Source: Hymenobacter sediminicola (lineage in GTDB: Bacteria; Bacteroidota; Bacteroidia; Cytophagales; Hymenobacteraceae). From it: 64,000 bases of DNA. The stretch covers positions 989,001 to 1,053,000 of the forward strand of contig NZ_CP060202.1 in assembly GCF_014250515.1 (NCBI RefSeq), written 5' to 3'. A model generated the notes under the pieces. It had not been told where the DNA came from and did no database searches. It saw only the letters and a list, made by a program, of their open reading frames with translations. Every line of letters begins with the position of its first letter. Position 1 is the stretch's first letter. The position numbers and the translations under genes are program-made. This document shows, in pieces, positions 1-7,800 of the stretch.

Positions 1-629
1 CGGGCTGCAAAAGTGCGGAGTGCTGGATGCCGCCTGACAGCTTCTGTTGTGTCAGTGCGTAGCAGAGCGAGTGGCACATCCCGCAATGCGCCCGACGGAT
101 CAAGAGCGTATTCTGGCAGGATGGAATAGTCGCCGGATGCTAATACAATATCCGGCGAAGAGCTGCTGCAAACCAGGGTGAAGCGCTTAGGATCAGTGGA
201 GTCCAGCTCTATTTCCTGCACAAACCCATATTGAGTCCGGGCAAACTCAGTGGGAAGACCTGGGCAATGCATCACCCGAAGTGTAAACGCTACGTCGCGG
301 GCCAGTACAGGCTGGCCGTTGTCCCAGGTAGCTTCTGCCCGGAGTTGGTAGGTGAGGCGGGTGAGTGAGTCGCGCCGGCTGATTTGTGGTAACGCCTCTG
401 CCAGCCAAGGTACTATTTTTAATTGCTCCGGGTTACTAGTCAACAAGCTGCAATGCAGTAGGTTGATAGCCTCAAGAGCCTGCGGAGTACTTACCAAGAG
501 TGGATCCAGCGTTTCCGGGTCACTAGGCCAACGGATGCGAATGGTATCCGAGGAGTCTGTGGGGGTAGTACAGGCAGTAAGTGCGCCACAAAGGGCTAGC
601 AGAAATACTAAGCTCGGAGGAAGCCTCAT
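1..629 (-). CDS. Oligopeptide/dipeptide ABC transporter substrate-binding lipoprotein (SBP family 5), C-terminus cut by window edge
   Basis: Only the N-terminal 209 residues are present. The reading frame runs off base 1, so the rest lies outside. Translation from the ATG at 629 gives a lipoprotein signal (hydrophobic stretch ending in LTAC, Cys20), then IRIRWPSDPETLDPLL, the typical opening of DppA/OppA-type family 5 binding proteins (parts from different positions: peptide to be scanned, then TWDNGQPVLARDVAFTLR, the 'dG.plta.DVvfSl' motif of this family). Such proteins bind short peptides or other solutes for an ABC importer; as a lipoprotein it would sit in the inner or outer membrane facing the periplasm. 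It follows the repeat micro-protein by 80 bp on the same strand, so the two may share a transcript. No permease or ATPase is visible here. Family assignment is firm; the ligand is unknown. Confidence 0.85.
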   Translation of the reverse strand, partial: MRLPPSLVFLLALCGALTACTTPTDSSDTIRIRWPSDPETLDPLLVSTPQALEAINLLHCSLLTSNPEQLKIVPWLAEALPQISRRDSLTRLTYQLRAEATWDNGQPVLARDVAFTLRVMHCPGLPTEFARTQYGFVQEIELDSTDPKRFTLVCSSSSPDIVLASGDYSILPEYALDPSGALRDVPLALLRTDTTEAVRRHPALRTFAA

Positions 630-709
630 GGATGCGCAGCAGGCAGGTTGGACCCGCTGGGCAAGTTAGCTAAGAATTCCGTCGGCACGTATTCGGCTAC
701 CATCAAGTA

Positions 710-955
710 CTACTTGCCCGTCCAGCCGCCCGAGCCGTGGTCAGCGTCAATGCCCGTCCAGCCACCCGAACCATGGTCAGCGTCGATTCCGGTCCAGCCG
801 CCCGAGCCGTGGTCTTCGTCAATGCCTGTCCAGCCACCCGAACCATGGTCAGCATCTGCTGACATAACGGTAGGAGTACCGGTAGGATAGATAGTAGCTG
901 CAGGGTTAGAGAAGCTGCTGATCTGGAACAGGGCGAGGGCGAATAATTCTAACAT
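710..955 (-). CDS. 81-residue micro-protein with four 12-residue DHGSGGWTGI repeats; possible peptide precursor
   Basis: Starts at the ATG at 955. Residues 1-35 form a leader-like part (MLELFALALFQ, then Ser/Thr/Pro-rich sequence), followed by four near-identical units DHGSGGWTGI plus Asp and Ala/Glu at residues 36-47, 48-59, 60-71 and 72-81; the last ends in Lys. The units differ almost only at wobble positions, so the peptide sequence appears conserved. No lipobox and no clear cationic signal peptide are seen. It lies between a divergent helical-repeat protein and a peptide-binding lipoprotein. A leader plus repeated core resembles multi-core ribosomal peptides or repeated pheromone precursors, but I do not recognise the family and no modifying enzyme lies beside it within the window. 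The opposite strand is also open (648-890, PPEPWSAS repeats); I prefer this strand because of operon position and lack of overlap with the lipoprotein start. Function unknown. Confidence 0.6.
   Translation of the reverse strand: MLELFALALFQISSFSNPAATIYPTGTPTVMSADADHGSGGWTGIDEDHGSGGWTGIDADHGSGGWTGIDADHGSGGWTGK
713..850 (-). repeat. Four tandem 36-bp units (last one 30 bp) inside the micro-protein gene
   Basis: Units at 850-815, 814-779, 778-743 and 742-713 (minus-strand order) are contiguous and in frame. They differ at scattered bases which are synonymous in the minus frame (CAT/CAC, GGT/GGC, ACA/ACC/ACG, ATT/ATC), apart from one Ala-to-Glu change. There are no spacers, so this is a coding repeat and not a CRISPR. 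The alternation of two variants (units 1 and 3 alike, 2 and 4 alike) suggests duplication of a two-unit block. Confidence 0.9.
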
Positions 956-1324
956 GGCGCTGAGAGTTTGTGTCGTTCAAGTGATTGATTGACACAAAGG
1001 TGGGTGCAAACTCAAGCCGCGTAAAGGAAAGAAGAGTAGGAAAAGTGATTTGTATAAAAATTATAATTTGTTTAATATAAACTATAGTTCAGAATAGATA
1101 AAGTTGGATATCTCCTTATTGTAAAGCTAGCTGATGTGGCGGAAGTTGCTCAAAATGCCTTAAAATGTGACATCTTAGCTGCGAAAAAAGTCCATTTCTT
1201 CATTACAAAGGTCTGGACATATACCTGTGCCTGTAAAGGAAAATATGCGTTGTTTTGTGACAGTGTTTTAGCTGGCAGAAAACAACGATAGGGCCGCCCT
1301 ACAGCCTTTATTTCGGTTTTTAGA
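956..1324. other. AT-rich divergent intergenic region
   Basis: This 369-bp gap separates the minus-strand micro-protein and the plus-strand helical-repeat gene. The part around 1040-1110 is markedly AT-rich compared with the neighbourhood and should hold the divergent promoters, but I find no exact TAnnTTTG element for either gene. Apart from the inverted repeat at 967-998, nothing else stands out, and I see no convincing small gene. Confidence 0.6.
967..998. promoter_or_regulatory. 8-bp inverted repeat TTTGTGTC/GACACAAA upstream of the micro-protein gene
   Basis: TTTGTGTC (967-974) and its exact reverse complement GACACAAA (991-998) are separated by 16 bases, 12 bp upstream of the micro-protein start codon. 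On the minus strand the distal arm merges into CACCTTTG (1002-995), one base off the Bacteroidota -7 element TAnnTTTG. The arrangement fits either an operator for a dimeric regulator or a 5'-leader hairpin. This is read from sequence only. Confidence 0.35.
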
Positions 1325-2854
1325 ATGGATGACCTGACAAATTTGGCTCGTATTGTGACAGACAGGAAGCTGAAAGTCCTTCCTCTGCTGGATTTTACTG
1401 CCCGGAATTCGTCCAATAAGGAAATGCAGTTGGTACGGCTGCTCACCGATAACCAGTCAAGAACACAACAGCAGATTATTAAGTCGCTGTACAGCAAGAC
1501 GGATAAGGTGCGGCAGACGGCTTTTCGTAAACTTAAGTCACGGGTACAGCAAAAGCTACTGAATCACCTCTACTTTTTGGACGAAACTGATCCTCGGCAT
1601 TTGGTTTCGCGGCGGTATGAGCATCAGTTTCTCGGCTTGTATCTGCAGGTTAATACCCTGTATTCAGAAGGCGAACTAAAAGCAGCTGAACCACTATGCC
1701 GAAAAGCCTTGCGCATAGCTCAGACGCAGGAAATGACCCAATACACCGTGTTGTGTGGTCAACTGCTGCGTAGTATCTATGCCGATATGCGACTGCCGGT
1801 GCGTTATCAAGCCAATAAAGAACTCCTTGCCAAAAACCAGCAACTGTTAGCGCTGGAAGAAGAAGCCGCCCAGATCTATTGGGATGTAAAGGCAACTATT
1901 GCCTATACCGTGCGTACACGCCGCTCGATTCTGGAAAAGATGGAGGTGCACGTGAAGCAGCTAGAGCACCTGCACCGGCAAGCCGGTTCCTACGCTACCT
2001 TCCTCTACCACTATCGTACCCGCCTGATTCAGGAAGAACTAATAGGAAACTATGAAGCTGTTATACAGATAACAGCGGATACTGCGCAGCAACTGGAGCG
2101 GGGCAAGATAAATGACAAGCGGTTTGATAAGCGTTTCAACGCATACATGAGCGTTTATGCGCATTTCCGGAGCCGCCAAGCCACTAAGGGGCTGAAACTG
2201 GCCGAGGAGTATGCCAAGGACTTTCACTATTCGTCGGTCAACTGGCTGTACTACCTGGAGATTTATCTGCTACTAGCCATCCATGCCGGGCAATATGGGC
2301 AGGCGCTGGAGTTGATGGAAAGTGCCCGCAAAAACGTCCATTTTGCAAAACAACGCGCCTTGGCTCAGCAGCGGTGGGACCTGTACGAAGCCTACCTGCA
2401 GTTTGTGCGTCCGGAAATGTCGCCGGTGCGGATGCGCAACTTCACCACCTTCGTGCAGACCATCCCGGACCATAGCCGGGATAAGCAGGGTTACAACGTA
2501 GCCGTACTTATTCTGCAGTTTCTGCACTTTCTGCGCCAGCGAGATATAGAAAGCATCCTGACACGTCTGGAGGGCTTGCGCAAGTATCAGCAGCGACACC
2601 TGCGGGAGTCGGGAAACCTGCGTAGCCAGTTGTTTTTTCGGATGCTGGCCGTTACCGTTAAATCGGATTTTGACCCCACACGTAGCCAGCAGAAAGCGGA
2701 GCCCCTGCTGAAGAAACTACAGGCTGCCCCGCCACCTGGTGAGGCGTTTGCTGAAATTGAAATAGTACCCTACGAGGAGCTTTGGCAGATAACGCTAGAA
2801 ATTCTGCGCGTTACAGCCCTCTACAATGCCTTGCAGGATAAGCAACTACGCTAG
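1325..2854 (+). CDS. 509-residue helical-repeat (TPR-like) protein, possible regulator of the adjacent peptide gene
   Basis: An all-helical protein without signal peptide or membrane segment, hence cytoplasmic. Residues ~30-90 (KEMQLVRLLTD, then a Lys/Arg-rich helix with KTDKVRQTAFRKLKSRV and LLNHLYFLD) look like a small winged-helix or DNA-binding-like module. Residues ~105-480 are regular amphipathic helices reminiscent of degenerate TPRs, without enzyme motifs. A putative DNA-binding head plus TPR body recalls Gram-positive RRNPP peptide sensors (Rgg, PlcR, Rap), and this gene is divergent from a repeat peptide and a peptide-binding lipoprotein. The similarity is architectural and inferred; I see no sequence match to a named family. 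The stop codon shares the palindrome CTAG with the convergent next gene (4-bp overlap). Confidence 0.7.
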   Translation: MDDLTNLARIVTDRKLKVLPLLDFTARNSSNKEMQLVRLLTDNQSRTQQQIIKSLYSKTDKVRQTAFRKLKSRVQQKLLNHLYFLDETDPRHLVSRRYEHQFLGLYLQVNTLYSEGELKAAEPLCRKALRIAQTQEMTQYTVLCGQLLRSIYADMRLPVRYQANKELLAKNQQLLALEEEAAQIYWDVKATIAYTVRTRRSILEKMEVHVKQLEHLHRQAGSYATFLYHYRTRLIQEELIGNYEAVIQITADTAQQLERGKINDKRFDKRFNAYMSVYAHFRSRQATKGLKLAEEYAKDFHYSSVNWLYYLEIYLLLAIHAGQYGQALELMESARKNVHFAKQRALAQQRWDLYEAYLQFVRPEMSPVRMRNFTTFVQTIPDHSRDKQGYNVAVLILQFLHFLRQRDIESILTRLEGLRKYQQRHLRESGNLRSQLFFRMLAVTVKSDFDPTRSQQKAEPLLKKLQAAPPPGEAFAEIEIVPYEELWQITLEILRVTALYNALQDKQLR

Positions 2855-3249
2855 TGGCCTGCCGTTTTGGTAGGCACTGCCGCTGGCTTGCTGCTGGACA
2901 GGGAGCTTTGCGCAGGCACCGCCGACGCCAGGTAGCGCTGGTATTGGGCTTCGGTTAATACGGTTTTCAGCTTCTCAGCATACTCTTGCTCGACTACCCG
3001 GAGCTTATTCTGGCGCATCGCTGGGTCGTCGCCGTACATGGTGTTGATCTGGCTTTCCTGCACAAGCCGGTCGTAGGTAAGGCGGCGTACCTGCACTGAG
3101 CGAGCATCATCGAGGGCGATGTGGCTAGCCAGATGGCGAGTTACTTCCATAGCCTCTGAGCGAAGCTTGTCGGTGCCTTGCTGGGCTAGCGCAGAGAAAG
3201 AAAGCAGGCTGCAGCCGCCAACAATCAGTAGGGAAAATAGTTTTTTCAT
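2851..3249 (-). CDS. Small secreted protein, Spy/CpxP-like helical periplasmic type (tentative)
   Basis: 132 residues starting at ATG 3249 with a clear Sec signal peptide (MKKLFSLLIVGGC to FSALAQ, cleavage near residue 22). The mature part is helical and charged, with LTEAQYQRYLAS near the C-terminus, a phrase common in small Bacteroidota periplasmic proteins distantly like Spy/CpxP sensors ('L(T/S)..Q...Y'). The tail is Ser/Ala/Lys-rich and disordered. It converges with and overlaps the preceding plus-strand gene by 4 bp. A periplasmic role is likely; the specific function is unknown. Confidence 0.7.
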   Translation of the reverse strand: MKKLFSLLIVGGCSLLSFSALAQQGTDKLRSEAMEVTRHLASHIALDDARSVQVRRLTYDRLVQESQINTMYGDDPAMRQNKLRVVEQEYAEKLKTVLTEAQYQRYLASAVPAQSSLSSSKPAAVPTKTAGH

Positions 3250-3394
3250 ATCAGAGCGGAAAAACGGGGTTGCCGTATTTAGTACAAAGAAAGCAATGTT
3301 TTATATGATTAATGCTGCACTATGTAATTATTTTGAAATATGTCAAGAACAAGTAGCAATACGATTGGCAATGTATGTGCGTACCGTGTTTGCG

Positions 3395-4018
3395 CTACGG
3401 TGCGACTGTGACGGTAATAATTCGACTTACGCAGTGGCTGTCGGGGCAGGAGCCCGGGCCGTTCCCACGCAATGCCATCCGGACCGGATATTGGCCCGGG
3501 CGCCGGAAGTAATGTTCTACACGTCTTCCATTGGCAACGGCCCCATCCCGGAAGTCCCATAACACTACTACGTTTTCGCAAAGCGGCAACTGGGAGTCAA
3601 CAGCATCGAACACGATGGGTTGGCCGGGGTGTATGACAGCTGGAGTGGCTGAGAAATTGAGTACTATTTCCTGGGTGAAATCGATAGGCAGAATCTTCTC
3701 AGCAGTTCGGACTTCACCGGTTTTCTCATCTACTACGTCCAACTGTACGGTGTAGAGGCGGCGGGCCGCATAGCAATGCGACACTTTCGTGCCCGTCAGC
3801 GTCGTGCCGTCGCCCATCAGCCAATGGAAGGTGAGTGACCCCGCTGCCGAATCAACAGAGGAACTGGCATCCAGCTCCACGCAAAGCTCAGCAATGCGCG
3901 GCTCCGGGCACGCTACGCTTGTGGTGTCGCCGGCGCGCTGGGCGGTAGCTTTGGCAGCGGGAAACAAGCAGGCCCCCAGCAGAAACAAGAGTGCTGGAAG
4001 CAGAAAAGAACGTCTCAT
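3395..4018 (-). CDS. Secreted PKD-domain protein
   Basis: I start at ATG 4018 (MRRSFLLPALLFLLGAC) because it gives a clean signal peptide 35 bp after the upstream regulator's stop; the longer open frame to 4144 would overlap that gene. The mature ~185 residues hold two immunoglobulin-like PKD domains: the first with FHWLMGDGTTLTG and the VSHCYAARRLYTVQLDVVD strand pattern, the second with VVLWDFRDGAVANGRRVEHYF and YPVRMAL. Six or more cysteines suggest disulfides. PKD domains mediate protein or polysaccharide contacts in extracellular proteins. No T9SS sorting domain is seen, so it is probably periplasmic or surface-exposed by another route. It lies directly downstream of a LytTR regulator and may be co-transcribed. 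Confidence 0.75.
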   Translation of the reverse strand: MRRSFLLPALLFLLGACLFPAAKATAQRAGDTTSVACPEPRIAELCVELDASSSVDSAAGSLTFHWLMGDGTTLTGTKVSHCYAARRLYTVQLDVVDEKTGEVRTAEKILPIDFTQEIVLNFSATPAVIHPGQPIVFDAVDSQLPLCENVVVLWDFRDGAVANGRRVEHYFRRPGQYPVRMALRGNGPGSCPDSHCVSRIITVTVAP

Positions 4019-4052
4019 GCACGCTAAATTCTTAGAATGGGCCGTCAGGTAA

Positions 4053-4772
4053 TCAAAACTTATTGAGCCGCTGGAGAACGTCCCGCAGATATGTCTGGCC
4101 GATAGGAATGTGCTTGCCATCGATGAGAATAGTATTGTCTTCAATAGCCTGCACCCGTTTCAGGTTGACAATAAACGAGCGGTGAACCCGGACGAATACC
4201 GCCGCCGGAAACTTCTCTTCTACCGCTTTCATTGTGCTGTACACAATGAGCTTACTTTGGCCGGTCACAACGTGCACGTAGTCGCCGAGAGCTTCCACGT
4301 AGCGCACTTCCTCGAACGTCACCTTTACCAGCTTTGCATCAACTTTTACAAAGGTGAAGTCGACAGACGGCTCCGCAACTGTCAACTCAGCCGAGCTACG
4401 GGTTTCAGTAAGCTCAAGGGCACGCTGAGCGGCTTTGAGGAAGCGGGCATAGCTAATGGGTTTCACTAGGTAATCAACTACGTCGTGCTCAAAAGCCTCT
4501 ACAGCGTATTGCTTACTGCTGGTAATAAGTACAACAAGAGGAGGATTCTGGAGCGTGCGCAGTAGGTCAATACCCGACATGAGAGGCATTTCTACATCCA
4601 AAAAGAGCACATCTACTTCCTGCTTCCGTAGCACTTCGGCCGCCGCAACAGCACTCTCGCAGCTGCCAACAGCCGTCAGAAAAGGGGTGCTGGCAATACA
4701 GTTTTTCACTACCTGAATAGACAGCGGGTCATCGTCGACGACCAAACAACGGAGAGCAACAGAGTGCGGCAT
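4053..4772 (-). CDS. LytTR-family response regulator
   Basis: 239 residues. Residues 1-120 are a receiver domain: acidic pocket LVVDDD, phospho-acceptor Asp59 in FLDVEMP, conserved Ser/Thr in LITSSKQ and Lys in YLVKPI. Residues ~135-239 are a LytTR DNA-binding domain (FTFVKVDAKLVKVTFEEVRYVEALGDYV and the FVRVHRSFIVNL signature). LytTR regulators bind imperfect direct repeats upstream of target promoters. The large hybrid sensor kinase lies immediately upstream (52 bp between), which suggests a functional pair, although that kinase carries its own receiver and Hpt domains. A TACCTTTG promoter element sits 5 bp before the ATG, so the gene may also have its own leaderless transcript. Confidence 0.93.
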   Translation of the reverse strand: MPHSVALRCLVVDDDPLSIQVVKNCIASTPFLTAVGSCESAVAAAEVLRKQEVDVLFLDVEMPLMSGIDLLRTLQNPPLVVLITSSKQYAVEAFEHDVVDYLVKPISYARFLKAAQRALELTETRSSAELTVAEPSVDFTFVKVDAKLVKVTFEEVRYVEALGDYVHVVTGQSKLIVYSTMKAVEEKFPAAVFVRVHRSFIVNLKRVQAIEDNTILIDGKHIPIGQTYLRDVLQRLNKF

Positions 4773-4777
4773 ATAAT

Positions 4778-4785
4778 CAAAGGTA
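4778..4785 (-). promoter_or_regulatory. TACCTTTG -7 promoter element of the LytTR regulator gene
   Basis: Reading the minus strand, TACCTTTG (4785-4778) matches the Bacteroidota -7 consensus TAnnTTTG exactly. The regulator's ATG begins 5 bases further on, so transcription would start at about the start codon. I do not see a convincing -33 TTG at standard distance. Confidence 0.45.
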
Positions 4786-4824
4786 AACTATCCCCCAAAA
4801 TAGCTATAAAACTTGCTGACAACC

Positions 4825-7800
4825 TTAAGTCGGGCCCGCAGCAGCAATTCGGGCGCGCAACAATGGATATAGCCAGTCGAGTTGCTGATCAATAACCAAG
4901 ATGTGCTCGGTCAATACTGTCATTTCGACTTCCTGTTTGGCTTGCTGTTCTAGGTTTTCCAGCGCTGTATGCAAGGCATCTACGCCAAAATAGGCAGTTT
5001 GGCCTTTCAGCTTATGCGCAGTACTGGCAAGTGTGGGCCTGTCGCCTGTTGATAAGGCAACTCTGAGCTGCTGCTGCAGGGTGGGGGCGTGAGTGAGAAA
5101 AATGTTGATTATCTGTTGGATAAAGGCTTCGTTTCCTCCTGCCAGTTCTTCCAGTATGCTCCAGTCGAGAGAAGGTAAAGATTCGGTTGCAGTTGGTGAC
5201 TGGCTGTATGTGGCGGGGGCTGGCGAATCAGCGGAAACGGTGGCGCGGCCTGTGTACTGGGCTAGGCGCGAGAATAGGAGCGCCGGATCGAAGGGCTTGG
5301 CCAGTGTATCGTTCATGCCGGCCTCCAGGGCCAGAATCCGGTCTTCGGGTAAGGCGGAGGCGGTGAGGCCAATGATAGGAAACGTATCGGCAGCAGGAAA
5401 AAGAGCCCGCAGTTGGCGGGAAGCCTCGTAGCCGTCCATTTCGGGCATCTGCACGTCCATCAGCACAGCATCAAAATCCCCGGACTCGGCTGCCTGCACG
5501 GCGAGTCGGCCGTTGGCGGCTACCGTGACGTGCACATTCCAGGCCTCCAACGTTTTTCGCGCCACCAGTTGGTTCATTTCATTGTCTTCGGCTACCAGCA
5601 CGCGAAGGGCGGGCTCGAAGCGGCCTACAGCGAGGCTGGCTTCGGCCGGAACAGTAGTGGGGTCAGCGACGGGGTAGCGAATAGCAAACGCAAAGACGGA
5701 GCCCACGCCATCCTCGCTTTCTACCCACAGCTGGCCGCCGTGCAGCTCCACCAGATTCCGGGCAATGCTCAGGCCCAGGCCGGTGCCGCCAAACTGCCGG
5801 GTGGTGCTGGTGTTGGCCTGCGAGAAATCCTCGAAAATAGCATCGAGCTTGCCAGCCGGGATGCCAATACCCGTATCCTGTACCGCGAAGTGGACTGTGG
5901 GCTGGTCTGTATCTGCCCCATCGGGCACCGATACGTGCACCGTTACGCCCCCCGTCGTCGTAAATTTGACTGCATTGCCAATGAGGTTAACGAGCACCTG
6001 ATTCAACCGTACCGGGTCGCCGAGAACAGCGGCGGGCACTTCCGGCGCAATATTGAGGCGAAGATAAAGGTGCTTGCTTTCGGTGGCGAAACGGAACATA
6101 CTGGTTACGCGCCGCAACAGCTCCGGCAACCGAAACGCGGTGTGCTCCAGTGTCATTTTGCCTGCCTCGATTTTAGAGGAGTCCAGAATGTCGTTGATGA
6201 TGATTAGCAGGTTCTGCGACGATGACTGCACGGCCTCCAGATACTCACTTTGCTCGCCATTGAGCGGCGTTTGGCGCAGCAAGTGCGAAAGGCCAATGAC
6301 GGCATTCATTGGGGTCCGGATTTCGTGGCTCATGTTGGCCAGAAACTGGGCTTTTGCTTTGCGTGAGGCTTCGGCTACGTCGCGCGCTACGGTTAGCTCG
6401 GCGTTCATTTCTTCGATGTGCGCCTTCTGCTTGCGCAATTCCTGGGTTCTTTCGCGCACAGTGGTTTCCAACTGCATTTTCTGCTGCCGTAACACGGCCT
6501 CGCGCCCCCGCACAACTGCCCAGATGCCTGCCCCGGCCATCAGCACGCTCAGCGTCGCAAACCACCACGTCCGCCAAAAAGGCGTAGCAATGCCAAATGA
6601 AACGGCCGCCGGCTGACTCCAGGGACTTTGTTCGTTCCGGCGGGCGTGTACCTCAAACACGTAGTCTCCGGCATCGAGGCGCGGGAATTGCGCTTCAGTT
6701 ACAGCAGAAGGCTTGCTCCACACGGAGTCATAGCCGCGCAAACGGTACTGGTACTGCACGTTCGCCGGACCAGCCAGCAAGCTCACTGCCCGGAAAGCAA
6801 AGCTCATCCGGTGCCGGGTAGCAGGCAACTGGCCTAGTAGCTGCGGGTCATGAGCGTCGCCATTCACTTCGCTGCCCGTAATGGCTGGGGCCGGCACCGC
6901 CAGGCTAGGCAGAAGTGCCGGATAATTGGTGCGCACGCATAGCAGGCCCGTACGGGTCTGAATCCAGACGCAGTAGTCGTTCCAAGCCACGGCTGCCATG
7001 GGCAGTAGTTCCCGTACTAGTGGGTTGTTGGGCAGAGCAGCTGGCCGGAAACGCCGCCGCGAGCCATCTAAAAAACTTAGTCCGTTGCGGTGTATAGCTA
7101 GCACCTGCTCAGCCCGAAAATCGTAGCGGTAGCCGCCGTGGTAGTTGGCGCCCCAGCGCACAGGTAGCAGGGTGTAGCAATAGGGCGAAAGTAGACCTTC
7201 GGTCGTGGTGTAGGGGCGGAGTTTGCCTTTCTCGTAGCGGAGTACACCGCTACCTTCCGTGCCTATCCAGACCCGACCTGCATCGTCGGTGAGCAAACTT
7301 GACACGTCGATAGCACCGTTCCGGAAGCGAAAATAATGGAACCGCCCCCGCTGCCAGAACGCCAGCCCAGTATCATGAGTGCCCAGCCACACCCGGCCTG
7401 CCGAATCGGTGGCCAGGGCGTAGATGGTATTGTGCAGCAGGCCATTGGCGGTGGTGAAGTGTTCGGCAGCTTGCATAGTGTCGGCTGGCAGACGGTATAC
7501 GCCATCCAGCGCGGTGCCTATCCACAAGTCGCCATTGGGATGCTGAGCCAGAGCCGTAACACTGAGTTGCGGCGGCAGCCGGCGTACGCGCCTCATGGGC
7601 TGCTGGCCCGATGGAAGTGGTTTCTGCCATAGGCCGTGTCCCTGAGTGCCTGCCCAGAGCATCTGCGGCGTTGTGGTAGGGTAACGGCCATCGAAAATGG
7701 GGTTGGTACGCTCTGAAGGCGTTTGCAGCACTACGCTGGGCGAATAAGGCAGTAGCCTAGGCGGATAGGCAAATAGTGGCGAGGAAAGCCCTGCGGTTGG

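Noticed and set aside
713..850. 36-bp regular repeats looked like a CRISPR array
   Set aside because: The units are contiguous without spacers, in frame and vary synonymously; they are a coding tandem repeat.
648..890. Plus-strand 80-residue frame with PPEPWSAS repeats
   Set aside because: It is the complement of the minus-strand micro-protein, overlaps no plus-strand operon and runs against both neighbours; kept only as a caution in the findings.
5413..6207. 264-residue plus-strand frame inside the hybrid kinase
   Set aside because: Opposite strand of well supported kinase domains (HisKA, HATPase, receiver); no recognisable family.
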